This document shows positions 27,563 to 35,902 of a stretch of 43,997 nt of DNA, piece after piece. A model generated the notes under the pieces. It worked only from the letters and a program-made list of their open reading frames with translations, made no database searches and was not told the DNA's origin. Origin of the DNA: Polynucleobacter sp. JS-Safj-400b-B2 (GTDB lineage: Bacteria; Pseudomonadota; Gammaproteobacteria; Burkholderiales; Burkholderiaceae); the NCBI RefSeq assembly GCF_018881975.1, contig NZ_JACVPJ010000015.1:1-43997 (forward strand), given 5' to 3'. Made by a program: the position numbers and the translations under genes. Each line of letters begins with the position of its first letter. The stretch's first letter is position 1.

Positions 27563-27939
27563 TGAAAACATATCCGATTGCCCTAGAGTTAACTGTTTGG
27601 GAGGATCTTGGTCTTAATCAATATGAAGTAACGATCGATGAAGTCTCCAATATTTCCATCAAGCGCACAGACGATGTGCTTCGTACGCGAGAGCTCACAA
27701 GCAACGAGGTGAGTGCATTGATTGCCGCCATTGAGTTTCTGAGAGTGCCGGTTAGTGAAGAACCTAAAGGGGGTGAGAATAGCAAAGCCTCGACAAGCTA
27801 TGAGCTCATCGTTGAGTCTGCCCACTTTTCTTTGGAATTTAACTGGGAAGACATTGACCTAGGTAGCGTGAATGAAAAAGCGTTTACACCAGTTTCAGCA
27901 TTGGCGGCAGTAGTGGTGAGTCTAGACTTGGCTCATTGA
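27562..27939 (+). CDS. Unknown protein coupled to the small Cys/His protein
   Basis: A 125-residue acidic protein without recognised motifs, signal peptide or membrane helix. It contains alternating hydrophobic residues suggestive of beta strands (YPIALELTVWEDL, SYELIVESAHFSLEFNW) and one predicted helix (SNEVSALIAAIEFLRV). Its ATG overlaps the previous stop by one base. A weak stem-loop follows at 27957-27980. Possibly lineage-specific. Confidence 0.6.
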   Translation: MKTYPIALELTVWEDLGLNQYEVTIDEVSNISIKRTDDVLRTRELTSNEVSALIAAIEFLRVPVSEEPKGGENSKASTSYELIVESAHFSLEFNWEDIDLGSVNEKAFTPVSALAAVVVSLDLAH

Positions 27940-27956
27940 AGCCTATTGCTAAGGGC

Positions 27957-27980
27957 GCCAATCTGATGAAATCAGTTTTT
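27957..27980 (+). terminator. Weak putative terminator
   Basis: Stem ctgat / atcag with three-base loop followed by TTTTT, with an outer gcca / tggc pairing around it. It would separate the small-protein pair from the photolyase unit. The stem is short. Confidence 0.4.
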
Positions 27981-28040
27981 GGCTAATTTCTCAAATCATG
28001 GTCTCAAGCTAGTTTATTGAATAAGTCTTACACTTGTGGG

Positions 28041-28310
28041 GTGTCAAAACCGACCCCCAAAACCCTCGCAGAACCAGATTTATCTCGCCTTATTGAAATG
28101 GCCTGGGAAGACCGCACGCCATTTGATGCTATTGAGAAGACCTTCGGTCTGGGTGAACCTCAAGTGATTGCCATTATGCGCAAAGAGCTTAAGCGAAGTT
28201 CCTTTGAACTCTGGCGCAAGAGGGTGACTGGAAGAGCAACCAAGCATAGTGCCTTGCGCAGCGAAGAGGTCACTCGCGCATATTGCCCTACTCAATATAA
28301 AAATAAATGA
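28041..28310 (+). CDS. TIGR03643-family small protein
   Basis: An 89-residue protein recognisable as TIGR03643 by LIEMAWEDRTPFDAI, FGLGEPQVIAIMRKELK and FELWRKRVTGRATKH. It looks like a small helix-turn-helix-type domain and is cytoplasmic; its function is unknown. The frame has no ATG: GTG at 28041 (MSKPTPKT) was preferred, TTG at 28017 is the alternative. The stop overlaps the ATG of the photolyase gene by four bases (ATGA). Family knowledge: it often accompanies the iron-sulfur cryptochrome/photolyase gene, as here. Confidence 0.8.
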   Translation: MSKPTPKTLAEPDLSRLIEMAWEDRTPFDAIEKTFGLGEPQVIAIMRKELKRSSFELWRKRVTGRATKHSALRSEEVTRAYCPTQYKNK

Positions 28311-29854
28311 AGCAGCCAGTGAAGTCTTCTGGGCGCTTAGTTCTGATCTTGGGAGATCAGCTCGATTTGCAAAGTTCTGCCTTACGAGGCTTTAATGCTC
28401 GCTCTGATGAAATCATCATGATTGAGTCGGCCAATGAAGCTCAGTACGTCTGGACTCATAAAGCCAAAATTGCCTTATTTCTCTCAGCAATGCGTCACTT
28501 TGCGAAGGCCATTGAAAAGCTAGGCTACCCTCTTACTTATATTCAAGGCTCTTCACTATCGATTGTTGAGAACCTTAAAGAGCATATTCAGAGCAAGAAT
28601 ATAGGGCACTTAGTTTGTATCGAGCCAGGAGAGTGGCGCTTAAAGCAAGCAATTGAAGCATTGGCTACAGAGCTCAACATAGAGCTTGAGATGCTTGAGG
28701 ATGATCATTTCTATTGTTCGCGCCAAGAGTTTGTTGAATGGGTTGCTAATAAAAAAGAACTCCGGCTTGAGTATTTTTATCGCTTGATGCGTAAGCGGCA
28801 CAACATCTTAGTAGACGGCGAAGGCAATCCTGAGGGTGGTCAATGGAACTTTGACCAAGATAATCGTAAGCCCTATCCCAAAAAGGGGCCGGGCATCATT
28901 GATGCGCCTGCTGCATTTGAGGTTGATGCAATTACGCAAGAGGTCCTAGCATTTGTTGCAACAACTTATCCAGATCACCCTGGATCATTGGAGTCATTTA
29001 ATTGGCCCGTAACTAGAGAGCAAGCTGTGCAAGCGCTTGAATATTTTGTTGAATATCGTCTAAGAAACTTTGGCGTGTATCAAGATGCTATGTGGACCGA
29101 GACTCCATTTGGATGGCATTCTATTTTGTCGAGTGCGTTAAATCTCAAGTTACTCAACCCCCGTGAGGTAGTCGATGCAGTCATCATCGCTTGGAAAAAG
29201 TATTCTTTAGATCTATCGACAGTCGAGGGCTTCATTCGTCAAATATTAGGATGGCGTGAGTTTGTAAGAGGCATGTATTACCTAGACATGCCTCAGATGG
29301 CAAAGGATAATTATTACGATCATCAAAATTCATTGCCCAAATGGTATTGGACCGGACAGACCCAGATGGCCTGCATGAAAGATGCGATTGGCCAAACACT
29401 ACAATATGGCTACGCCCATCATATTCAGCGCCTAATGGTGACTGGGAACTTTGCGCTTCTGGCGGAAATTCTGCCTCAGGCAGTATGCGATTGGTATTTG
29501 GCGATCTATGTAGATGCGATTGAGTGGGTTGAACTGCCCAACACTGCAGGTATGGCTTTATTTGCGAATAGTGGCAGGTTTACCAGCAAGCCTTATATAG
29601 CGAGTGGTGCTTACATCAAGCGGATGAGCAACTATTGTGGCTCTTGTAAATACAAGCCAGAGATTCGTTATGGCGATGAGGCATGTCCTATGACTAACTT
29701 ATATTGGAATTTCCTTATCAAGCATCGAGAGCAATTTGAGGCTAGCCCGAGAACGAGATTGATGACTGCCAACCTCAAAAGAATTAGCGATGAGGATCAA
29801 CAGAAAATCACGCTTCATGCTAAACACATTCTGAATCAGCTTGATGATCTCTAG
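28307..29854 (+). CDS. Iron-sulfur bacterial cryptochrome / prokaryotic (6-4) photolyase
   Basis: A 515-residue flavoprotein of the FeS-BCP (PhrB/CryB) group, which repairs (6-4) photoproducts in DNA with light, or acts as a light sensor. The N-terminal antenna domain begins LVLILGDQLD; the FAD domain has the GYAHHIQRLMVTGNFALL segment. The four [4Fe-4S] ligands are Cys356 (QMACMKDA), Cys444, Cys447 (NYCGSC) and Cys460 (DEACPMT), matching the spacing known for PhrB. Length is that of the family. Sandwiched between TIGR03643 and DUF2256 genes, with ATGA overlap upstream. Confidence 0.93.
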   Translation: MKQPVKSSGRLVLILGDQLDLQSSALRGFNARSDEIIMIESANEAQYVWTHKAKIALFLSAMRHFAKAIEKLGYPLTYIQGSSLSIVENLKEHIQSKNIGHLVCIEPGEWRLKQAIEALATELNIELEMLEDDHFYCSRQEFVEWVANKKELRLEYFYRLMRKRHNILVDGEGNPEGGQWNFDQDNRKPYPKKGPGIIDAPAAFEVDAITQEVLAFVATTYPDHPGSLESFNWPVTREQAVQALEYFVEYRLRNFGVYQDAMWTETPFGWHSILSSALNLKLLNPREVVDAVIIAWKKYSLDLSTVEGFIRQILGWREFVRGMYYLDMPQMAKDNYYDHQNSLPKWYWTGQTQMACMKDAIGQTLQYGYAHHIQRLMVTGNFALLAEILPQAVCDWYLAIYVDAIEWVELPNTAGMALFANSGRFTSKPYIASGAYIKRMSNYCGSCKYKPEIRYGDEACPMTNLYWNFLIKHREQFEASPRTRLMTANLKRISDEDQQKITLHAKHILNQLDDL

Positions 29855-29859
29855 TGAAC

Positions 29860-30030
29860 ATGAAGACATCATTCAAGGGAAATAAAAGTTTTCTACCAAG
29901 CAAGATCTGCGTGGTCTGCAAAAAAGAAATGACTTGGAGAAAGTCTTGGGCTAAAAACTGGGGGTCAATCAAATACTGCTCTGATGCTTGCAGGGCTAAA
30001 AAGCCTCAGGATGGACTTAAAAGTATTTAA
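29860..30030 (+). CDS. DUF2256 zinc-finger-like small protein
   Basis: A 56-residue protein. Its pattern is SKICVVCKKEMTWRKSW then AKNWGSIKYCSDACR, i.e. CxxC and CxxxC pairs that can bind one zinc, with the WRK and W residues characteristic of DUF2256. It starts five bases after the photolyase stop; an in-frame GTG at 29854 is another possible start that overlaps that stop. DUF2256 is often found next to photolyase/cryptochrome genes; its function is unknown. Third gene of the photolyase unit. Confidence 0.85.
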   Translation: MKTSFKGNKSFLPSKICVVCKKEMTWRKSWAKNWGSIKYCSDACRAKKPQDGLKSI

Positions 30031-30108
30031 TTTTGTAGTGTCAACTCACTGTAAACCTGACCCGTTATGTAGGAAAGGACGGAGTTCCTTTATGACTGGG
30101 AGGTCTGC

Positions 30109-30432
30109 ATGAAGAAGATATTGGTTTGCTTGCTAGCTGGGGTAATGCTTGCTGGACTGGCTACATCAGCCAGTGCTCATGGCGGTAGAGGTGGTTACTA
30201 CTATTATGGTGGTCATGGTGGTGGTTGGCGAGGCGGCTGGGCTCCATTTGCAGTAGGTGCAGTTGCTGGGGTTGCTGTAGCTAATGCGTATTACAGGCCC
30301 GCCCATGTTTATTACGCACCGCAGTACGTCTATCCTCCGCAACCTCAAGCTGCCGCGTATTGTCCAGAGAACGGACTCTACTATCCGCAGACTCAAGCTT
30401 GCCCTAGCGGCTGGCAAAGAGTGAATTATTAG
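30109..30432 (+). CDS. Secreted glycine/tyrosine-rich small protein
   Basis: A 107-residue protein with a clear signal peptide (MKKILVCLLAGVMLAGLATS, cut near SASA before HGG). The mature part is low-complexity: GGRGGYYYYGGHGGG, a short hydrophobic Gly/Ala/Val segment, Tyr/Pro repeats (YYAPQYVYPPQP), then a two-Cys end YCPENGLYYPQTQACPSGW. Such proteins are common in Burkholderiaceae envelopes, function unknown. A small hairpin (aaagga / tccttt) lies just upstream. Confidence 0.75.
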   Translation: MKKILVCLLAGVMLAGLATSASAHGGRGGYYYYGGHGGGWRGGWAPFAVGAVAGVAVANAYYRPAHVYYAPQYVYPPQPQAAAYCPENGLYYPQTQACPSGWQRVNY

Positions 30433-30456
30433 TTTTCATTAAGGATAAGCAATCAG

Positions 30457-31065
30457 TTGAAGCCGATTTTGTATTCTTATCGCCGATGCCCCTATGCAAT
30501 GCGCGCACGCATGGCTTTGAAATATGCAGGTATTGAAGTTGAGCATCGCGAAATCGAGTTGCGCAATAAGCCTCAAGCAATGTTGCTGGCATCTGCTAAG
30601 GGAACTGTTCCAGTGCTTTGTCTTGATGATGCAGTGCTAGACCAAAGTCTAGACATCATGCATTGGGCTATCGAGCAATCTGATCCAGATGGCTGGAAAG
30701 ATGTGGATGATGTGATTGCGCAGGCATGGATTGAGAAAAATGATGGTCAATTTAAAACCTTATTAGATCAATATAAATACCCCAATCGATTTCCGGAGCT
30801 AGACCCAGAAGTAGTTCTCGATGAGGCTTTGGAAAGGATGTTGTTGCCGATGGAGGGCTCCTTACAAGGCTCTCAATACTTAACGGGTAATAGGCTATCT
30901 TGGGTAGATATCGCTATCTTTCCTTTTATTAGGCAGTTTTCAATGGTTGATGCAAAACAATTTGAGCGACTTCCTTTACCTGCAACCAAAAGATGGCTTG
31001 CTCAACAACTGGAATCAGAATTATTCAATGCCGTAATGCAAAAGTATCCTGTTTGGCTGGATTAG
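30457..31065 (+). CDS. Glutathione S-transferase family protein
   Basis: A 202-residue GST with a glutaredoxin-like N-terminus: YSYRRCPYAMRARMALKYAG places Cys11 at the glutathione site, followed by GTVPVLCLDDAVLDQSLDI with the cis-Pro and Ser that bind glutathione; an all-helical C-terminal domain completes the fold. Start codon is TTG with AAGGATAAG upstream. It may act in disulfide or xenobiotic handling; substrate unknown. The gene converges with the zinc-ribbon gene on the other strand. Confidence 0.85.
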   Translation: MKPILYSYRRCPYAMRARMALKYAGIEVEHREIELRNKPQAMLLASAKGTVPVLCLDDAVLDQSLDIMHWAIEQSDPDGWKDVDDVIAQAWIEKNDGQFKTLLDQYKYPNRFPELDPEVVLDEALERMLLPMEGSLQGSQYLTGNRLSWVDIAIFPFIRQFSMVDAKQFERLPLPATKRWLAQQLESELFNAVMQKYPVWLD

Positions 31066-31090
31066 CGCAAAAGAGAATTCTCCGATATGT

Positions 31091-31933
31091 TTAAGGATTG
31101 CAATGATGACACTTCGATGGATCTGCAAGCTTGAACACTTTCATGCCTTCCGTTAGCTCATGATCGCATTTGAGGCAACCCCAGACCTTGGCAATCTCTT
31201 GATCGGTTGCTAACCCACAAGCGTTGCACGGTAGGCCACGCTTCACATCTTTAATCCAAAATCCAGGTGTTTGGCATTGAGGGCATAGAGAATTCATTTT
31301 GTTGGCAAGATCAACTGTAGCCTTACGGATATTCTCCATTCTGGTTGGGTTAGCAAATGCCCGCAAATCATTTTCTACATAAATAATGCCTTTTGAAGAT
31401 AAACCTTTCGCCCATTCAAAAGCTGCTTTTAGTTCAGCGAGATCTTTGATGCCTTTTTTAGACTGGGGATGATATTCATCAGTAGGTTTAATTACCAAAT
31501 AGTGCGATGGAAAGAGGGCGTTATCAGCAAATTTTTCTAACTCTTCCCAGTAACTAAGGTATGCATTGTCGTTTTGTGCTGGAGCACTAGAAAAGCCAGT
31601 GATTTCTAATTGATGCTTTTGATCGATTAACACCAGCAATTCGTTATTCCAGGGAATCATTCCAGAATGGGGATCATTTACAAATGCGCCTTCATCGGCA
31701 ATCCCCAAGTCAAGCTTTAGAAGATCCATCCCAATCGCAGCTTTCTTGCGCACAGCATCTAATTGTGAGCCATATCGGGGGGTCTCTTGTGTAAAGGTGC
31801 CCAATAGATCCGTATCGTATGCATCCGTTTGTTGCACAAGACACCCAACTTGCGTATTGAGTACATCAGCAATTACCTTCTCTTTGCCATGCTTGGTCAA
31901 TAAGCTTACTGATCGATTGGAAAAGATGCCCAT
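31091..31933 (-). CDS. Double zinc-ribbon protein, probably DUF6671
   Basis: A 280-residue cytoplasmic protein. The main domain has RYGSQLDAVRKKAAIGMDL and LDLGIADEGAFVNDPHSG, which I associate with the DUF6671 family, and a middle part including HYLVIKP and IIYVENDLRAFANPTRMENI. The C-terminus carries two treble- or ribbon-type zinc sites: CPQC with CNACG, and CLKCDHE with CHHC. Function unknown. It starts 29 bases downstream of the SbtA permease gene on the same strand, so both are probably on one transcript. Confidence 0.7.
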   Translation of the reverse strand: MGIFSNRSVSLLTKHGKEKVIADVLNTQVGCLVQQTDAYDTDLLGTFTQETPRYGSQLDAVRKKAAIGMDLLKLDLGIADEGAFVNDPHSGMIPWNNELLVLIDQKHQLEITGFSSAPAQNDNAYLSYWEELEKFADNALFPSHYLVIKPTDEYHPQSKKGIKDLAELKAAFEWAKGLSSKGIIYVENDLRAFANPTRMENIRKATVDLANKMNSLCPQCQTPGFWIKDVKRGLPCNACGLATDQEIAKVWGCLKCDHELTEGMKVFKLADPSKCHHCNP

Positions 31934-31962
31934 TTTCTTAAGAGCTGATAGCTATTGAATGT

Positions 31963-32931
31963 CTACAGAAACTGTTTTGCTATGAGGGTGTACAGCGGGA
32001 TACCCAAAATAATATTGAAAGGGAATGTAATTCCCAAGGACATACCCATATATAGGGCAGGATTTACCTCAGGTAGCGCATGACGCAGCACGGCTGGTAC
32101 TGCAATATACGATGCGCTAGAGGCAAGTAACATCAACAAAATAGTATTACCTAGCGGAAGCCCAATGAGTTTGCAAAGTACAAGCGCAAGCAGGGCATGC
32201 GATAGAGGTGAGCCGATAGCATAGAGGAGAGTAATGGGTGGCTTTACCTTTAGCCCTTTAAAGTTTCTAGAGGCCATCAGCCCCATGTCTAATAGGAAAA
32301 AGGCTAGCATCCCTTTAAATAAATCAATTGAAAATGGCGCCATGAGTTTTTGCCCTGAGTCGCCACTAATCAATGCAACGGCCATAGATCCTAGCAATAG
32401 AAGTTGCGCACCATCGGTAAAGGATTCATGCAGAATCTTGGCAATACCTGCTGGCTCTTGCTTGGTGGCTGGGTCAGTCGCCATAGATGCCCTTGCTTTA
32501 TTGGCAAGTACTATTGCCAGAATGATGGCAGGTGATTCCATGAGTGCCATAGCAGCTGCCATGTGACCACCATAGGCGATATTGAATTGATCCAAGTATT
32601 GTGTTGCGGTAATAAAGGTAACGGCGCTCACTGAACCATAGGTTGCTGCAATTGCTGCTGCATCAAAAGCGCTTAACTTTCTTCGCAAGATCCAATACCC
32701 AATAATGGGAATGATGATGGCAAGGAAAACTGCTAAGCCTAGGGAGAGAGCAATTCCACTGGTAAACCCAGACTTGTGAAGCGCAAACCCACCTTTGAGT
32801 CCCAAAGCCATCAATAAATAAAGCGATAGAAACCGAGAAATTTGCGGAGGAATTTCTAGGTTAGATTTAACCAATCCTGCAAATACCCCAAAGATAAAAA
32901 ATAGTATGGCGGGGTCAAGGAAATTGGTCAT
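31963..32931 (-). CDS. SbtA-type sodium-dependent bicarbonate permease
   Basis: A 322-residue polytopic membrane protein with about ten helices. GLKGGFALHKSGF, AATYGSVSAVTFITATQYLD and the second-half repeat match the SbtA/DUF897 family, whose cyanobacterial members take up HCO3- with Na+. The inhibitory partner SbtB is not present; instead a zinc-ribbon protein gene follows. In a heterotroph, bicarbonate may serve anaplerotic carboxylations, or the substrate may differ. Start ATG at 32931 is clear. Confidence 0.85.
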   Translation of the reverse strand: MTNFLDPAILFFIFGVFAGLVKSNLEIPPQISRFLSLYLLMALGLKGGFALHKSGFTSGIALSLGLAVFLAIIIPIIGYWILRRKLSAFDAAAIAATYGSVSAVTFITATQYLDQFNIAYGGHMAAAMALMESPAIILAIVLANKARASMATDPATKQEPAGIAKILHESFTDGAQLLLLGSMAVALISGDSGQKLMAPFSIDLFKGMLAFFLLDMGLMASRNFKGLKVKPPITLLYAIGSPLSHALLALVLCKLIGLPLGNTILLMLLASSASYIAVPAVLRHALPEVNPALYMGMSLGITFPFNIILGIPLYTLIAKQFL

Positions 32932-33074
32932 GAATTTATTCTATATCTTACTGGGGAATTATTCTTATCCCCACGGTTTATGGGTAAATGAACCCTCCAT
33001 TGCCTAAAGATTGCCTGTCCAGATTGCCCGCCCCTACAGAATAAGTGGCATAGGTCTTAAAATAGCAACCAAAG

Positions 33075-33090
33075 CCCTAATAAATTAGGG
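33075..33090. repeat. Perfect 16-base palindrome upstream of the CoA transferase gene
   Basis: CCCTAATAAATTAGGG, 34 bases before the CoA-transferase start and in the gap shared with divergent sbtA. It could be a dimeric repressor operator or a small hairpin. No T run follows. Confidence 0.5.
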
Positions 33091-33123
33091 TAACTGGGCA
33101 TCAATGTATATTTGGGGGAAGTA

Positions 33124-34317
33124 ATGGAGCCTTTGGCAAAGCTAAAAGTAGTTGAAATGGGGCAACTCATTGCTGGACCATTTGCTGCTAAAACACTGGC
33201 TGATTTTGGGGCGGATGTCATCAAGATCGAGCCACCTAAGGTTGGCGATGCTTTGCGTAAATGGAGGTTATTAAAAGATGGCACATCCATTTGGTGGCAA
33301 GTACAGTCACGCAATAAACGCTCCCTCTCATTAGACTTAAGAGAAGCTGAAGCTCAAGCAATTGTCAGAACCTTAGTTAAGGAAGCAGACATATTGATTG
33401 AAAACTTCCGCCCTGGAACTTTAGAAGGTTGGGGTCTTGATCCAGAAAAATTACTGGAACTCAATCCTAAACTCATTGTTCTGCGGATTAGCGGTTATGG
33501 CCAGACTGGTCCATACAGAGATAAACCAGGATTTGGTGTCGTTGCTGAAGCGATGGGTGGCTTACGTCATCTCACAGCAGAACCCGGCAGAGTGCCAGTG
33601 CGTGTGGGTATTAGCATTGGCGATACCTTGGCATCTTTGCATGGTGTGATTGGTATTTTGTTGGCACTGCAAGAGCGACATCACAGCAGCAAAGGTCAGA
33701 TCATAGATATTGCTTTATATGAGGCAGTGTTTAACTGCATGGAAAGCTTGCTTCCTGAATACAGCGCATTTGGTGAAGTACGCCAAGCAGCAGGTAGCGC
33801 CTTACCAGGAATTGCACCAACCAATGCCTACCAGTGTGCTGATGGTGGATATGTGTTGGTTGCAGGCAATGGCGACAGCATTTTCAAGCGCCTCATGACG
33901 GTGATTGGGCGCGATGATTTAGGGAGTGATCCTCAACTAGAGAATAACGATGGTCGGGTTAAGCGGGTAGTAGAGCTTGATCAAGCAATTGGTGAGTGGA
34001 CTAAAACAATCAGCACTACAAAGGCCGTAGAGATGTTGGATGCAGCTGCTGTACCAGCAGGCCGTATTTATACCGTTGCTGATATCGCTAGCGATCCACA
34101 CTACAAGGCTAGAGAAAACATTCAGACTATTCAGATGCAAGATGGCAGCAAGGTAGATGTACCTGGTGTGATCCCCAAACTGTCACGTACTCCGGGGTCT
34201 ATCAAGACACTGGCTCCAGATATTGGTCAGAACACCGATGAGATATTAAAGAGCATTGGTTTAAGTGATGATCAGGTCGCCTCTTTAAAAGAGCGCGGAA
34301 TTGCATTTACTAAATAA
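33124..34317 (+). CDS. CaiB/BaiF (family III) CoA-transferase
   Basis: Transfers CoA between carboxylic acids through an enzyme-bound aspartyl-CoA thioester. Family features: GQLIAGPFAAKTLADFGADVIKIEPP, NKRSLSLDLR, and ENFRPGTLEGWGLDPE; C-terminal GRIYTVADIASDPH. 397 residues from ATG 33124, which has GGGGGAAG upstream; a TTG 12 bases earlier is less likely. The next gene encodes an HMG-CoA-lyase-like enzyme, suggesting the two act in sequence, for example activating 3-hydroxy-3-methylglutarate or citramalate and then cleaving it (inference). Confidence 0.9.
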   Translation: MEPLAKLKVVEMGQLIAGPFAAKTLADFGADVIKIEPPKVGDALRKWRLLKDGTSIWWQVQSRNKRSLSLDLREAEAQAIVRTLVKEADILIENFRPGTLEGWGLDPEKLLELNPKLIVLRISGYGQTGPYRDKPGFGVVAEAMGGLRHLTAEPGRVPVRVGISIGDTLASLHGVIGILLALQERHHSSKGQIIDIALYEAVFNCMESLLPEYSAFGEVRQAAGSALPGIAPTNAYQCADGGYVLVAGNGDSIFKRLMTVIGRDDLGSDPQLENNDGRVKRVVELDQAIGEWTKTISTTKAVEMLDAAAVPAGRIYTVADIASDPHYKARENIQTIQMQDGSKVDVPGVIPKLSRTPGSIKTLAPDIGQNTDEILKSIGLSDDQVASLKERGIAFTK

Positions 34318-34336
34318 ATAAAAAATAGAGAACTCT

Positions 34337-35272
34337 ATGACCAGAATTTATTTCAACGATGTAGTGATGAGGGATGGCTTTCAGATTGAAGCTAATTTTG
34401 TACCAACGGACGATAAGGTGAAGTTGGTTGATGAGCTTAGTCAATGTGGTTTTGCCAAAATTGAGGTGACCTCCTTTACTTCCCCTAAAGCTATTCCGAT
34501 GCTGCGAGATGCTGAAGAAGTCATGGGCCGTATTAAACGAGTTCCTGAGGTGGAATACACCGTGCTGGTTCCCAATTTAAGAGGTGCGGAGCGCGCTTTT
34601 GAATCCAAGGCCGATGAATTTAATCTCGTGATGTCTACATCAGAGACCCATAACCTAGCGAACCTGAGAATGGGCAGAGAAAAGAGCTTCGCAGGATTAG
34701 CTGAAGTTATTCAGTTTGTTGATGGCAGAACTCCAATTAATGTTTCCTTATCTACTTGCTTCGGTTGCCCTATGGAGGGTGAGGTTCCTCAAGCAGTTGT
34801 TGAAGGATTCGCACAACGCTTCGCTGATCTGGGTGTAAGAGGTCTAACGATTTGCGATACAACGGGCATGGCAAATCCAGATCAAGTGAAAAAGATGAGC
34901 GAAGTATTGCAAAAACGCTTTCCAAACATGCAGCTCACTATGCACTTTCATAACACCAGAGGGATGGGCTTAGCCAATGTACTGGCTGCTGTGCAATCTG
35001 GGATTATTCGCTTTGATGGTTCATTGGGTGGTTTAGGCGGCTGTCCATACGCCCCTGGAGCAAGCGGCAATATATCCAGTGAAGATGCGATCCATATGCT
35101 CGATGCCATGGGCTATGACACCGGCATGAATATTCCAAAACTTTTACAGTTAGCAAGGGAGCTACCAGCAATAGTTGGGCATGAAGTGCCGGGGCAGGTA
35201 GCTAAGGCAGGTACCACCTATACATTGCATCCAGAGCCAAACTACGTTGATGAATTGCGTCGCGCTCAATAA
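34337..35272 (+). CDS. Hydroxymethylglutaryl-CoA lyase-family enzyme
   Basis: A DRE-TIM metallolyase of 311 residues, expected to split an HMG-CoA-like substrate into acetyl-CoA and acetoacetate (or pyruvate from citramalyl-CoA). The catalytic Arg-Asp is in VVMRDGFQIE (classical lyases have RDGLQNE, so this is a variant), metal histidines are in MHFHNTRG, and the mobile-loop Cys is in GGLGGCPYAPGASGN. It begins 19 bases after the CoA-transferase gene. Substrate range cannot be fixed by reading. Confidence 0.88.
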   Translation: MTRIYFNDVVMRDGFQIEANFVPTDDKVKLVDELSQCGFAKIEVTSFTSPKAIPMLRDAEEVMGRIKRVPEVEYTVLVPNLRGAERAFESKADEFNLVMSTSETHNLANLRMGREKSFAGLAEVIQFVDGRTPINVSLSTCFGCPMEGEVPQAVVEGFAQRFADLGVRGLTICDTTGMANPDQVKKMSEVLQKRFPNMQLTMHFHNTRGMGLANVLAAVQSGIIRFDGSLGGLGGCPYAPGASGNISSEDAIHMLDAMGYDTGMNIPKLLQLARELPAIVGHEVPGQVAKAGTTYTLHPEPNYVDELRRAQ

Positions 35273-35284
35273 AAGGCAGGGATC

Positions 35285-35677
35285 ATGATTGACCATTTAG
35301 ATCACCTAGTACTCACTACGGCAAAAGAAGCGGAGTGCGTGGATTTTTATACTCGAGTTCTAGGCATGAAATTGGAGTCCTTTATTGGTGGTACCCCACC
35401 AGTAGAACGCAAAGCATTTAAGTTTGGTAATCAAAAAATCAATCTACATATCAAGGGCAAAGAGTTTGAGCCTAAGGCCGATATTCCAACCCCTGGATCA
35501 CTTGATCTATGCTTTATTGCTGATCGCCCGCTAGAGCAAGTAATTGATAAACTCAGGGCTGAGAATTGGCCGATTATTGAAGGCCCGGTAATTCGAACTG
35601 GCGCAACGCAAAAGATTAACTCAGCATACGTACGAGATCCAGATCAAAACCTTATTGAAATATCTGAGTTAATGTGA
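35285..35677 (+). CDS. VOC (glyoxalase/dioxygenase-fold) protein
   Basis: A 130-residue single-unit vicinal-oxygen-chelate protein. Two beta-alpha-beta-beta-beta modules are visible; likely metal ligands are His7 (IDHLDHLVL), a His in NLHIKG and a Glu in QNLIEISE. Starts 12 bases after the HMG-CoA-lyase-like gene, so it is probably co-transcribed. It may be a glyoxalase or an acyl-CoA epimerase-like helper of the preceding enzymes; which one is undetermined. Confidence 0.85.
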   Translation: MIDHLDHLVLTTAKEAECVDFYTRVLGMKLESFIGGTPPVERKAFKFGNQKINLHIKGKEFEPKADIPTPGSLDLCFIADRPLEQVIDKLRAENWPIIEGPVIRTGATQKINSAYVRDPDQNLIEISELM

Positions 35678-35705
35678 CAGCTCATTCAATATTGCACCAT
35701 TCCAT

Positions 35706-35888
35706 ATGACCAATCATTCAAATACAGACTCTAATAACAAAGAAGGGCTTTTAGAGGCGAAAATAGAGACTCCTGCTGATCGTGAGAGTGAAAGCAAGCA
35801 GGGCTCTGGTCATCTCAGGAGAACTGGTCGCAGCAAGCGAGAGATCATGGAGGAGCTGTCTCGCGCTAGATTTCCTTGGGATGAGTAG
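35706..35888 (+). CDS. Small charged protein of unknown function
   Basis: A 60-residue, polar, probably partly disordered protein with a short C-terminal segment REIMEELSRARFPWDE that looks like a helix and resembles the ends of small conserved betaproteobacterial proteins. No Cys, signal or membrane segment. It follows the VOC gene by 28 bases. Coding status rests only on frame and context. Confidence 0.5.
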   Translation: MTNHSNTDSNNKEGLLEAKIETPADRESESKQGSGHLRRTGRSKREIMEELSRARFPWDE

Positions 35889-35902
35889 TAATATTCGTTC
35901 AA

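Noticed and set aside
27335..27939. Toxin-antitoxin module
   Set aside because: Only gene size and coupling fit; no toxin or antitoxin motif was found, so it is not annotated as such.
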